64,000 nucleotides of DNA from Blattamonas nauphoetae (taxonomy: Eukaryota; Preaxostyla; Oxymonadida). Under the pieces are notes generated by a model. That model worked only from the letters and a program-made list of their open reading frames with translations. It was not told where the DNA came from and made no database searches. Positions 39,059 through 51,085 of the stretch are shown here, piece after piece. Each line of letters starts with the position of its first letter. Position 1 is the stretch's first letter. Made by a program: the position numbers and the translations under genes. The stretch is from positions 62,001 through 126,000 of the forward strand of contig JARBJD010000132.1 in assembly GCA_033064195.1 (NCBI GenBank), read 5' to 3'.

Positions 39059-40819
39059 TATTATTTCTTTTTTTCTCATTTTTGATTCACAACATCTCTT
39101 TAATTAGTTCATCTCATTTTTCACAAAATTAGTGTTTCAGAGGTCGTAGATCAAGAGTCCCTGAGTCGGTCTGTCCTTCCCCAACATCGGACAAAAAGTC
39201 GGCCTGTCCGACCGACACCGACTATTCAACTTTGTTCTGACTGCACTTCAATGGATTTAGATATTAGAACAATGGTATTCTTTTTCTTCTCATGACTTAA
39301 CCGTCACTTTATCACAGGATCTCCTCCGTGAAACCAGTTGTCCCACTGACGAATCAGAACAAGACATATTTCTCAGCATTATCAACAACCCTTTACGTAT
39401 CTTCAACAAAGTTTGTTTTCTTCTCATTTTCGAGATTTGTTCTCTCGACAGGATTCTTGAACCACATTACCACCAAGAAACGAAATTATCTTCTCCATCG
39501 ACTATATCATACCTCGTGTACCTCTCCCCCTTGAGTCTGTTCTCACCTTCATTAGTACTCTGTCTTCATCTGCCTTCTTTTCCATATCTTTTCAATTCCT
39601 GACACCAATTTCTTGATTCATTCCTTTTCCTCTTTTGATGATTCTTGATCTGTTGTTGCACTCGAGGATGCTCTCACAATATGATTCAGAAGTTCCTCAG
39701 ATTGGGATCCGTGTCTGGGATTTCGCTATTTGGATTCCATTCGATTGGCGGCAATGTGTTGCCACAGACAGCATCATGAATCATGAATCCTTTCTGGACA
39801 CGAATACGACAAGCACTCCATGCATGTGAGAATCGGTAGGAGTTCATTATCACACACTCCATGTGAGATCCTGTTCGTCGGAAACACGCGCAACTTTTCA
39901 CAGACGAGAACGAGAAATTTTTCCGCCAATGGATTGCTACCGCGCCATCTTTCCAGGGAGGGACATATATTAAGCGGGCACTTCTGTTTGAATGCTGTGT
40001 AGGGCTTTCAATGATACTGATCTTGACGCATCTGAAAAGTGATGACACAGGTGATTATACTCCCGTTTTGCTCATGATACCCATTTATCTTCCAACCTCC
40101 CCAACACTTATCGTGGAATATCGAGAGAAGGACAATATATCATTTTAATGCTTCACCGATCCAACTGATGAAACCTGCTTTTACTACAAGACTATTCTCA
40201 CGCTGGAAGTCGAAGAGGTGATGTTTAAGCATTTTTGGAGAGATCTGCTCGAACCTTCGTTGATCAATAGCGAGCTGATCTTCTCGATGCAACCCCCGAT
40301 GGGGAAGATTTGTAGGGGTGCGAACGGTCTTTGACATGCACGATTTCCCGACACTCCCTCCACGTCTTCCCTGACGAGGGCAGGAAGGCAGTCTGTCCAT
40401 TCGCAACTCAAAAGCAGCTTCTGCCACTGAAAGGGACACACACACGCGACTTCAAGCGAGCGGCACTTCTGCCGTGTAAGATGTGCTGTCGATAACAGAA
40501 TATCGTTTGCATCGGGTGAGCGACAAGAAGGCTCGGGACCGGATTCAAGAGCCGTAGCAGAACGCACTGGATCGAAGCTACGAACTGGGCATCAACAAGG
40601 ACGACGACGAACTCGCTTCGATGCTGTATGGACGGGACGAGCGACAAGAAGGAAGAAGTTAGGATGCAACTGTCCTGCCGCTGGTGGAGGAGAGAGAATC
40701 GAACCGACAGTACCCCTCTACCCGACCTGCCCTCGTTCGAATCAGTTCATGCTCTACCATCCTCGCAACGCACATCCTCAGCCTCGTCTCTCCCTCATCC
40801 TCTCTCCTCTTCTCTCCCA

Positions 40820-41960
40820 GCCGAACTGATTGTGGACAGCACCATTGACACTCGCCGATTTCACGCTTCACACTCAGGTGACCTTTCCTACGTCGTCTGC
40901 GAGATCAGCTATGGAGGTCATGTGACAGACTTGTGGGATATGCGAACACTCCACGCCCTGTTCAAGACATTCTTCACTCCTGAATTCCTCCAACCAGACT
41001 TCTCACTCACACCCGACGGTGACTATCAAATGCCTGATTTGGAGTGTACTCATGAACAGATGCAGGAAGCTGTGAAGAAGCTGCCGCCGACATACTCGCC
41101 AGCGCTGTTCCGGTTGCATCCGAACGCTGCGATCACTTACCAACAGAGGGAAACGAAATTTGTGTTGAACACGCTGATTACACTTCAGGCGTCTGCTGTG
41201 AGTTCGAGACAGAAGAAGAAGAAAGATGGTGAGGAGGAAGAGGAAGAAGAAGAGGAGCAGGAAGAAGGAGAAGAAGGCGACAATGAAATCAAAGATGACC
41301 AACCAACCGAAGACGATGAACAACAGAAAGAACCACTTCTAACGCCACAGACATCTCGAAAGAACACAGGACGAGCAGAGCCTGACCATGTGCCAGTCGT
41401 TCAAACATCGAATCCCAATCAACATCACATTCGACATAGCCAATGAATCCGTTCTTTTTCAATCAGAACTCCAGGAGCGACTCCAGCGAGCAGCAGAGAA
41501 GACAGCAGCCACACCAGGTTCAACCAACATGGAGATGTTCATTGGCAGTGTCTCCACCAAGAAGCGGAGAGATTCAACAAACTCCTCGTTCGCATCCATT
41601 CCTCTCTCAGCGACCTTGAATCGGCCGTGTGCAGTGTTGTTGTGATGAGTTCTGAACTCGAAATGATGTCACAAGCCTTCCTTGTCAACCAGGTCCCCGA
41701 AATCTGGAGTCATGTTGCCTATCCATCACTGAAGCCCCTCTCCTCGTGGGTGTTGGACCTTCTCAACAGAATCTCGTTCATCAAGGATTAGATCGAGCAT
41801 GGTGAGCCTCCTTCGTTCCTTCTGCCTGGATTCTTCTTCCCACAAGCATTCCTCACTGGTGTACTCCAAACACACACTCGTCTGACACAAATCGCAATTG
41901 ACACACTGTCATTCAATGCACATGTCATGGCTTCTGGGTTTGGGGACGAGAACGAATAGA
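40820..41960 (+). pseudogene. Dynein heavy chain C-terminal remnant (captured)
   Basis: One frame carries the order typical of axonemal/cytoplasmic dynein heavy chain: E-I-S-Y-G-G-H-V-T-D-L-W-D, then L-H-P-N-A-A-I-T-Y-Q-Q-R-E-T, then R-F-N-K-L-L-V-R-I-H-S-S-L with V-V-M-S-S-E-L-E, then P-E-I-W and Y-P-S-L-K-P-L-S-S-W-V, then [15 protein letters not shown] and I-D-T-L-S-F. In-frame stops at about 41444 and 41789 and an acidic poly-Glu stretch (41210-41290) show decay. In the intact protein this is the end of the motor (AAA6/C-terminal domain). It lies inside a transposon, so it is a captured host segment. Confidence 0.8.
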
Positions 41961-42350
41961 ATGAACAGTCAAACGCACATTCCTCCCAACTTCCTCGATC
42001 GGCCCCAGAAACTGGTGAAGAGGCCAAAAAGAGATGAAGAGAGTGAGACACTGTTGACATTTTCACATTTCACTCAACTCTCTTTCCTTCAGAATTGATC
42101 TGTTTCAGTCCAGTATTTTTTTCAAGGTGATCATCCCTTTTTCAAAATTAAGTAGTCAGAAACAAAGCCAATTGAAGAAATGAGAACGTTTTCCCACTGT
42201 TTCCCAGAAACTTTTGAGAAAATGGCAATGAAATAGTGAAACGAACGATATCAGTGGATGGACAGATGATTTCAACCAAAAAGGGCACGATCACAGAAAA
42301 AACCAGTCGGTCGGTCGACGAGCAGTCGGACAGACCACTGCCCATCCCTA

Positions 42351-42358
42351 GAGAAGAT
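42351..42358. repeat. 8-bp target duplication GAGAAGAT (right)
   Basis: Matches 38901-38908. Confidence 0.9.
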
Positions 42359-42499
42359 GACTTCATCAAAATCGAGCAAACAGTCGTGATGAAGACCCAT
42401 CCAAAAATTTTTGAGACCCAAAAATTTAAGGGTCCGGAGTTATTTGGGAAATACGGAGAAATAGGGTCGAAAAAAGGGCCTTATGGGCGGGTTTGAGCC

Positions 42500-42507
42500 A
42501 CGTGGGC
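42500..42507. repeat. 8-bp target duplication ACGTGGGC, copy 1 of 3
   Basis: The same 8-mer stands at 47160-47167 and 52811-52818, on each side of elements A and B. Confidence 0.85.
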
Positions 42508-42526
42508 TATACATGTGTGGCATGGG

Positions 42527-42534
42527 TTTTCTCG
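42527..42534. repeat. 8-bp target duplication TTTTCTCG (left)
   Basis: Matches 45611-45618. Confidence 0.88.
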
Positions 42535-45500
42535 TTGGCATGGCTGACCGGCCAAAAGTGCCGGTCAGTGTCACCCTTGAATAATTAAAAGGGTCAGATC
42601 TCAGAGAATCCTTAAGTAGCATATTAAGAACGTGAATCTGACATGCCAGCAGATATATCTGTCAATACTTACTAACTGATCTCGTTTGGCAACCTTCTTT
42701 TCATTGTTTCTGCTCGCCGGAAAAAAGACAGGATGGATCAAGACTATCTCGCGAAATTTGGCTTAAATGAAAACTTTAATCGGAAGCGGTTCCACAAATG
42801 GTTCATTTTCTCCTCCTCACATCTGTTTTAGATTGAAACCTCTATGGTATCAACTCTGTTCCCTCCGTCTTCATCTCATAAGTGTGTTCATCTTTCACAG
42901 TATTCTCCTCTTTTAACTCTTCCATTTTCTCCACAGTGCACATGGTAGTCGGATATCTCGAAAATGAGAAGGAAAGCGTGCTCAGGAAGCTTGCAGCTGA
43001 CGAAAGAAGTCAGAAGGAGATGAGTGAAAGAAAGATGCAGATTCCATCAGCTGAAGAAGCAAAGATAAGGAATAGAACACGTAGTGAGAATAAAGAAACA
43101 GGAGAAGATGTGAAGTTGGTTCGAATACACACACAAATCCTGTTCTATCCGACGATTCCAGAAGAGCCACTTCCCTACAGAATCCGGCAAGACAGTCAAC
43201 CTCTCCTCCAATGTCCTGTCAATTCTCGCAGACAGACACAAGATCTGGCACTTTCAGTGGATTGTGATTCGGAGTGTTCGTCGTGTATGCCTCACGCCCA
43301 TTTTAGGGAAATTGCCCCTCTCGGGCATTTGTGGATATTGTTCGAATTAATTCCTTTCGTTATTCTCGCGAACATTCACCTCTCTTCATCCCCGCTCCGC
43401 CTTTCTCCTTTCCCAGATTTTGATGTGTGTGGACCAATGCCAGGAGAAGTGCGACAACGCGTGCTCTTCATCGACCGACCACTCTGCGTGTGTTTCCTGC
43501 CTCACCGGTTGCATCCAACAGTGTGTGCCAGAGCATGAGGATTGCCTCATCCAATGCGAATCCGAGTCAATCTCAAACAAGGGAACCAACGAGTGTCTCA
43601 ACCCCTGCAAACAAAATGCAGAGAAATGCTTGGCTCTGTCATCGTCAGAATGCAGCGATGAATGCTCGCATGTCCGGAGCGAGTCGCAAGATGTGAACCA
43701 GTAACTGGGCGGTTGTATGATGGGCAAGGCGTCGGAATGCGGCAACCACGTATCAGAATGCAACAAACACGACCAGACGGGACAACACAACGTCAAACAC
43801 CACACTTTCTTCGCCAATCGATGCCCACTTTGCTGATATGGTGCGGGAAACGGAAGCATCGCTGGAAACGTGCCTCGGAACTTGTACCAACACGATCATG
43901 TCGTGTCAGGTGTCAATGGACTCTTTCTGCACTCAAAAGTGTGTCGATGTGAAGGAAAACTCGCCAAAGAGCAACACGATCCAATCCATCGCTGTGGATC
44001 GTCCTCTCCAATCTCGGGATAGCAACGAGGACACCCCCACAACTGAAGATGATGAAGACTCTGTCGGCTCAAACTGGATGTCAAAATGCCGACTGCACAA
44101 CATGCCGTTCTCCATTTCCGAATTTGATGGCTGCTACTTCAGCTGCAAAGACGAGTTCGTCAAGCCGCCCATGTCTCGTCTGTCTGACGCGAAAATGCGA
44201 TCACCAGCGAACAATCGCACAAAAGAAGGGAAGGAAGGCGAAACAGAAGGTCTTGCAGCCGAAATGGGCCGTCTGAATGATTTTGAGACGGTGTGCAAAA
44301 ATGCCAAAGAACGAGTTCGGAAGGGCATCGATGACCTTAAAGCGACTGAAGAGAAGTACAACCAAGACGGAGAGAGGCTGAAGCAGCAAGGAGAAGAACT
44401 GAAGAAGAAGGCAGAGTCGATGAAACAGTAAAGGAAGGATCTCGAACACACCAACTGCGAATTCCGGCAAAGGGCCGAGACGATCAAACGCGAAGTTGAA
44501 CGACACGCAGCGAATCTGAAGAAGGAACGCGATGAAATGTTGAAGACAGGAAAGGAAGACATCGAGCATGCACACGAAGAAGGGAAGGAAGCTATATCGG
44601 CAGCCGAAGCGAAAGCGAAGGAAGCAAAGAAGAGGATGGTGGCTCGCTTCAACAATCTGAAGGAGGAAGAGTCGGTGCTCTCCGCCGCTAAAGACAAGCT
44701 GGCTGCTCTGGGAATGAAGATGCGCGCTGCCCAGCTGGCTCGCTCGCCAGAACAGGAAAAAAGGAGAAAGAAGTGTGAAACCAACGCGTCTCCAAGAAGC
44801 AGGTGGTGCAGATGAAAGTAGCGGATCAGCGGGAGAAGCGCCTCAAGGTCGAGCACAAGCGGTAGCTCCAGAGGAGAACGGACGAGGACAGACGAGAGCA
44901 GCTTCTGATCATACAGAACACAGAGCGGGCACGCCTTTAGCGGCTGGAAGAGGAGAAGGAGCAGCTGCGACGCGAGAAGAGCGAGTTCGAATCGAGGGAG
45001 GATGACGAGCGGGTTGTGGTGATTCAGTCAGTTGTGTGCTAAGGCGTCGTCAGACTCGTCGTCTTGATCGGTACAAAGGATGAGTTGATGGAGACAAAAT
45101 GAAGAGAGATGCGATGCGGGGAGAGGGGTCCAGGAGAGAAAACTAGCGATGGAATGAAGGAGAGGATGTTGAGAGACGAAGGAAGAAGAGATCATATCTC
45201 AGTGTCCATTATTCAACCTTTTCAACATTTTCCGACTCGTCCACTTCGTAAATTGACTTCATGTGAATTGAAAATCCGAAGGATTCACGACTGTTTCACA
45301 AGAGGGCAAATCTATGACTGACAGGTCGGATCGAACCCATTGATCGTAATTTTTCTCTCTGAACTCCAAGAACAGGTATTTTTAAGTTTTTTCTGATTGA
45401 ATCTAATTTAATTATCACGAATAGAGTCGTTTCTGTGTCTGATTCCTGGTTTCTATCACACCTCATGTCAAGAACTCATTTCTCTGTTGAACCTGAAAAG

Positions 45501-45610
45501 ACTTCGGAGAAATGGAAAATTCCGATTATGGGTTCCGAAATTTCTCCGGTCAGTGACCGTCAGTACTTTTCGGCGAAAACTGACCGGGCAGTGCCGGTCA
45601 GCCATGCCTA
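42535..45610. mobile_element. hAT-like element C (cargo: Cys-rich/coiled-coil remnant)
   Basis: Ends TTGGCATGGCTGACCGG and, read inward from the right, TAGGCATGGCTGACCGG; TTTTCTCG is duplicated exactly outside. Subterminal GGTCAGTG and GTCACTGACC words are repeated. Inserted in element A. No transposase. Confidence 0.9.
43420..44815 (+). pseudogene. Cys-rich and coiled-coil protein remnant (captured)
   Basis: At 43420-43704 a Cys-rich stretch (C-V-D-Q-C-Q-E-K-C, C-V-S-C-L-T-G-C-I, C-L-N-P-C) has regular spacing. Related Cys-rich text continues past a stop at 43704 and again in the frame from 43838 (C-L-G-T-C-T-N-T). That frame runs into a long Glu/Lys/Ala coiled coil with one in-frame stop at 44429-44431 (L-K-K-K-A-E-S-M-K-Q, then R-K-D-L-E-H-T). 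Function unknown; it resembles a surface or structural protein broken after capture. Confidence 0.5.
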
Positions 45611-45618
45611 TTTTCTCG
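45611..45618. repeat. 8-bp target duplication TTTTCTCG (right)
   Basis: Matches 42527-42534. Confidence 0.88.
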
Positions 45619-47159
45619 ATGTCAAAATGCCAACCCGCCCTGCAATGGGCCCGATCACAGCCTGATCGTAGAAATTTCTTGAATCGCACTATATATATGT
45701 GTAAACATGTAATCATCACATTTTACTCCGATTGAAGAATTGATACTGGCAGAGACAGATGAGGTAGTGTTTAAGAAAAAAAGAGCAAAAATAAATGTAG
45801 TGAAAGCGAGATGTCAAACCAAAACTCCTGTGTTGGATCAAGATCTGATCAAGATGAAAGTAAAAGACTGTCTGCTGAGATATACTTCAGAAAAGAACCC
45901 AAAAACATGGCTGCAGAAACTGGGTTAGAATCTGTTGCTCAAGAGCACATCGAGAATGGATCTGGCTTGATTCGACAATAGTCAACAGAATTCCATCATT
46001 TAAGTGACGACAGTTGATCCTCTTCTCGTTTTTGAGGACACATCAACGCAGACATGGTCAGAATGTCCAGTTTTGTCCGAAAAAAAGATGAAAGATGGGA
46101 AAAATGAGAAAAGCCGTTGAAAAAGCTTGAACTTGATGTGATTCCCTCGTTTTCTGTTCAAGTCATTGTTGCTTGACACGATCGTTCGAATCGAAATGTC
46201 ATGATAGAAAAGGCTGAACAACTGTGCGAGAGTGATGTCCAAAATCAGATTTGATTAGAGAGTGTCCGGTGCGTGGATGGATTAGTAGATTAGGAGGAGT
46301 TTCGGGCGTTGACACTGTAATTGTCAAGGGATGACGATGAATGAACGATCATTGAGAGGAGGAAGAGATTGTGTGATGTTCCAATTCAAGGGACCGTGAT
46401 GGAGAAGATAAAATCGAATGATATCGAAAATGGGAGAAAAACGGTCTTTTCAGGAATCGACTCAGGATCAACCCATGTTGTTGTAGAAGTGACAATGAAG
46501 GATGTCAGGAGGCAGATAAGTGGAGCGATTATCGCGTGTGAACTTGGTGTGGCGTTGTTGGTCTGCGTCTGCCGTTCGTGATGTCTGCGAGTGGAGGGAA
46601 GAAAAAATAGGACGACAGATGAAGACATTCTCGAGGAAGTGGCAGAAGGATCTCAAAAAGGAGGAAGAAACGAAGAGGATGAGAGAGAGATGTAAACACT
46701 GAAAACGCCGACAGCTGTTGCTGGACTGGAACTGGACGAAGGGTGTGTGACTGGATGGAAGAGTTTATCAACTAATAGTTGTGTTAGAAAACCGCAAACC
46801 GTCAGAAAACCGCAACCAGCGTGATAAAACCGCCACTTCATTCATGCATTATTCTGTTTTTCTCATGGTCTCTACAGAAGGAATGAATAAGTTTTCTGGA
46901 AAAAATGAAGAGGTAAAACACATCTGTGAAATGCGACATTGACATCAATGGGTCATGATTCAAACCAAAATTGGTGTTTCTAAGCCCACGACTGTATTGT
47001 AGTCATTTCACTTGCGTATTATGGTCAAATTGTATTCATTAGCGTTTCATCCAATGAAATGAGAAAAGATCTCGGACCCATCATTGGTACCTTCCATGCC
47101 CAGGCATGTCAACGCTTTTTGGAAAAAACAGTGATGCCATGCCATGCCACACATGTATA
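45619..47159. other. Interior of element A, no gene recognised
   Basis: Frames such as 45740-45928 (Lys-rich, 62 codons) and 46369-46581 are short and lack recognisable motifs. Possibly decayed cargo. Confidence 0.35.
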
Positions 47160-47167
47160 ACGTGGGC
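47160..47167. repeat. 8-bp target duplication ACGTGGGC, shared by elements A and B
   Basis: Right flank of A and left flank of B at the same time. Confidence 0.85.
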
Positions 47168-47929
47168 TATACATGGGTGACTTGGAGAAAAGCCGTGTCA
47201 GTAGTCAGTCCCTTTTTTGACTTCTCACTTTGGGTCTGATCAACTCAACTTTGTTTATTGCAACTCTTTGGATTGAAAGTATGTAATAGTCTTGTTTTCA
47301 CTGTCTGTTTAATCCAAATATCCTCGTTTTACGTTCACAGACGACTTGATCCTGCAACATCGTGACATGATGAAATAACGTCACAGCTTCAACTCTATGA
47401 ATCACAAGTCTGCTTTCTTCTTGTTTTTTCTATTGTTATCACCTAAATCTCCTCTTTTTTGGTTGGAAGATATCTAGATCAATGTCAATTCTGACACGTG
47501 TCAATCCACTCGAGATCGGGACACAATCGATCATCAGTTTGTTTTTCTCTAGTTTTCACTCTTTGTTTCATCTTGATATTTTCCGATTCTCGCGTCTTTC
47601 TTCAGGAGGAACTGCGAGTGGACGAGAGATACTCCAAATCAGATACCACTCAACTCGAAGTATTCTTGTTGGTGCAAACGATCGTTGACTTCACTCTCTT
47701 GAAGTTCATGACGTTATTTGCATGATTGGTGATCTTGTAGTGTCTCGAGGATGCAGACACAGTGTTGTCATCTCTCTCTTCGATCATTCTGAAAGAAGAA
47801 CGATGAAATTCAAGGAGGGCTGTCGATTGGTGCCTAAACCATTCAATTTGTGCGTGCGAAAACAACTTCGCCTTTACCTACATCCGACCAGAATAGAAAG
47901 CAAACTGGGACGAAGATGCACTTCATGGT

Positions 47930-48670
47930 GTCTCTCTCATAGGAATTTCACAAAACTGGGCATTACTTTCGTCAGACAACGGACAATTGCTCGAAGATGC
48001 CGCCAAACTCGCGAAAGCAACAAACATTGAATGGACTGCCAAATTAGGAATCAAACCAGTCGCTCGTATCTGCACAGATGAGCCAAATGAAACAACAAGT
48101 GCCCTCCTGACGCGCACTTCGAGAATCCATGCTGCCCATGACCCACACCACCAGCGAAGAGTGAGAATAGAAATAGATACACAGCTGAGCACTTCCTTCC
48201 TCTCACTCATCCATTTCAAACAAGTTCTACCGTCAAGCACCCTCAAAAAATATGCAGACACTCCAGATACCGCTGAACGGGTCCTCGATCTTTGCGTGTT
48301 GGACACAAACGTGTATACTTGCGGAACAGCGGAGATGAATGTAGATGGTGCCACGAACGTAGCAATCACAATTCCCATCAAGATGAGGTGAACAATCGTT
48401 CGTGATGAGGAAAGTGCTTTTGAGATTCTGAACAGACCAGATTTCATCCGCCGTCACTACAATCAACCAGCTCACGCTTCCGGTTCAAACTTTCACAACA
48501 TATCATTGATTGTGAACTACAAACCAGGCGAAGAAGAAGCAATTCTCAATTGGATGCTTGAAAACACAGACATCTATTCGGGCATCTCCCTCCTCCCAGA
48601 CATACACGGAGGCTCAGTGAATCATTAGCTGCCATTTGAAGATATTGAAGAAGAGACCGATAAGAAGTGG
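47930..48670 (+). pseudogene. Class II (B12-dependent) ribonucleotide reductase remnant
   Basis: One frame reads I-S-Q-N-W-A-L-L-S-S-D-N-G-Q-L-L, then A-R-I-C-T-D-E-P-N-E-T-T-S-A-L-L with S-R-I-H-A-A-H-D-P-H, R-R-V-R-I, then N-I-S-L-I-V-N-Y-K-P-G-E-E-E-A-I-L-N-W, Y-S-G-I-S-L-L-P and L-P-F-E-D-I. These follow class II reductases, where R-I-C-T-V-K-P-S-G-T-V-S and S-G-I-H-A-A-H are conserved. Stops at about 48389 and 48628 break it, and key positions differ (S-G-I-H became S-R-I-H), so it is a pseudogene. The intact enzyme makes deoxynucleotides without oxygen, using adenosylcobalamin. Confidence 0.7.
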
Positions 48671-49833
48671 GTGGGGTGCGGGAGAAGGTTGGGGAGATTG
48701 CCAAAATGACGATCCAAGTTCGAGCTGGAATGACACGTATTGCCTGGAATAAAAATGCTATGGATACAAGAAATGAACTCTTAAAGAAAGCAGAAGAAAG
48801 AGAAGCTCAACATCCCCAACAGGATGTGATTATTCACCTCATTTTGTTTGTCAACACGTTCACCATCACACCGATCGTCGTTTCTCTTTCCACTTACTCA
48901 TCATTGTTTGATTCGTTAATCGTTTCATCCTTCATATGTCATGTTTCTTCCTATTGGTTTCTCAACACAGTGATCACTCCCACCTCCTCCTTTTCAGGCC
49001 AGCTTCCTCGTTCATCAAAGATGGATGCATGTGTTTGCGATCGTAAACTCGCACGATCACATCAAATTATTGCAGGTATCTTCTCTCAATTTCGCTTTGT
49101 TGACTTCTTTTTCCGTGTCATCACACTTCACAAATCCTTCTCACATTTATTCATCAATTTCATTATATTGCTTGTCATATTCTCGTATCTTCATATTCGC
49201 ACCTTTCTCACAGAGTTTTGGCATTTATTTCCTTCCGGCATCAGTCCTTCTTCAAGGAAATGTCATACTCATTCTTCTCACTTTCCGTCCCTCTTTCTCG
49301 CTGAGATCGCATTCTTAGCAAAGATAGTCGTTCGTCCATCCTTTAAAATGTCATCATAGGTTTGCTTTCCTTTTCTTCATCATTTCTTTCTCTTCCTTCT
49401 CATTCAAATGCTAGTTTTCATCGTTTGACTTACAATTGTTGTATTTATGACGGATAACGGCCTGGACTACTGCGCCACTTTTAACTCTTTTTATATTACT
49501 CTCATATCTTCTATTTACTATCGATTTAATACAACAGTCTGACCACTTTTGACGTGTTGTTTTCATCTTCTCGCCGTTTTCTCACATTTCAAGATAATCA
49601 TTTCCTCTATGATGATTTGTCAAGAGCACATTACTGAGTAGTCGAAGGAGAAAGGAGAGAACGAAAGAACGACTCCTTCTGCAAAAACACAAGGAAAAGA
49701 ATCAAGATGAAAAAAATCCTATTTCTCTGGATAGAGGGAGTATTGAGAAAAAAGAGACAAAATTCAGGTAAAATGAGCGTGTGTGAAGTGAAAGAAGGAA
49801 TAATGTGAAGTGAAAAAACGATCAATAAAGTTA
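48671..49833. other. Interior of element B, no gene recognised
   Basis: A 230-codon plus-strand frame (48667-49359) is Phe/Ser/Ile-rich, low in charge and lacks motifs; it looks like translated AT-rich non-coding DNA. Confidence 0.35.
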
Positions 49834-49840
49834 CACATAC

Positions 49841-51078
49841 CAGGGTTGTCGGAATGACTTGGATCCAAGTCATTTGACTTACTTTTCCCTTTTTTTCCCG
49901 TGACTTAAGACGAAGTCATTTTACAACAAAACTAAGTCATTTCCACATTCTCCACACTTTCGTGGTCTCGATCAAGAAATGAGCCACAAATATTCGTCAA
50001 CAGCATCTCCATTCGCCCAAAAATGTAAGCTTCTCTGATTAGAATCCAATGTCTGATGTCTAAACACTTTTATAGTCCAGCAAAATCCTTCTCCGCAACT
50101 CAGATAATTCATCTGTGAGCCTGATCTTACTCAGAATGGATACAATCTTTCGTGGGAGGTTCTATCACAGAGTCCTCCACATTCAATTTGCTGTTTTTGA
50201 CATCATGAGAGGACGTGCTTGACAGTGAAACAATCTCAATGACAAAGCACGCCGCTCATCTCCTTCGTGTTCCACTCCTCCACCACGAATAAATCTTTTG
50301 AATCAGCCCGGTTCTGGGTCCAAATTCCAATTATCTGCGCATCACTAGGTTTTATCTCCTTATGCACTCAACATCAACGTCACAGCAGTAGATCTGGAGA
50401 ACCTTCAGTATTTCCTCGTCTAGAGGGTTGAATGGAATTGTCAAGACGTACGAATGTTCATCCTTCTGACTCGATGACAAAATGATACTTCCAGACGGCT
50501 TGATTAGAACAGGGTCTCAGTCTCCCTCCAATTCCTGGTTTGACCCTAAGGCTGCTCCACCAACTTGCTTTTCAACTGCAGTGACTTCTTTGGCTGTTCT
50601 CCAAAGATGGAGATCGACGATACCCTTGCACGAGATCACTTTCTGAATCTGCACGAGAAAGGACCGTCCACGACTGACAAGTGATTTATCGTCGAGTTTC
50701 GTCATTCTGTTCGGGAGATACGAAGTTCTCATCGACAGGGGATGCTTTATTTCGTTTCTTTTCACCCGTTATTTCCGGTTTTGTGTCAATTTTATGTTCG
50801 GCAGATTATTGCTTTCCCATCTCTCATTTCTTCAGTTTCGCTTCAATCTCACACCCTACGCTGTCTGTTTCCTCTTCCTCATCGCCCAGGAACACAATCC
50901 AACGCCATAAGTGCAAGTTTTCTTCTCGATCGTCTCATTTCATCGAAAAAAATACAATATTTTGCTCAAATTGGTATAACAAAAATTGATGACTTAGAAC
51001 GAAGTCGTTTCCAGCTGTAACTTCGATCCAAGTCATTTTCTCGTGACTTAAGTCAAACCAAAGGGCCCGACAACCCTG
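49841..51078. mobile_element. hAT-like element F nested in B
   Basis: Perfect 12-base inverted ends CAGGGTTGTCGG...CCGACAACCCTG, a classic hAT terminus. CACATAC flanks it (49834-49840 and 51079-51085): 7 bases match exactly, one short of the usual 8. Subterminal palindromes GACTTGGATCCAAGTC occur at both ends. The interior has no recognised gene. Confidence 0.85.
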
Positions 51079-51085
51079 CACATAC

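Larger units (their letters stand above)
38909..42350. mobile_element. hAT-like element 2 (cargo: dynein heavy chain remnant)
   Basis: Ends TAGGCATGGGCAG...CTGCCCATCCCTA with the exact duplication GAGAAGAT outside. The first 320 and last 75 bases closely match element 1. The interior differs from element 1 and holds a decayed C-terminal dynein heavy chain. No transposase. Confidence 0.92.
42508..47159. mobile_element. hAT-like element A
   Basis: Terminal inverted repeats TATACATGTGTGGCATGG at both ends, flanked by ACGTGGGC. Element C sits 27 bases inside its left end. Its own interior (45619-47159) has only short frames with no recognised domain. Confidence 0.85.

Noticed and set aside
40690-40775. 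tRNA gene on the minus strand (TGGTAGAGCA and GGTTCGATTC)
   Set aside because: Stems do not pair and the interval overlaps cargo of element 2; boxes alone were not enough.
48667-49359. 230-codon plus-strand frame in element B
   Set aside because: Composition is that of AT-rich non-coding DNA (Phe/Ser/Ile-rich), no motif, and overlapping frames of similar quality.
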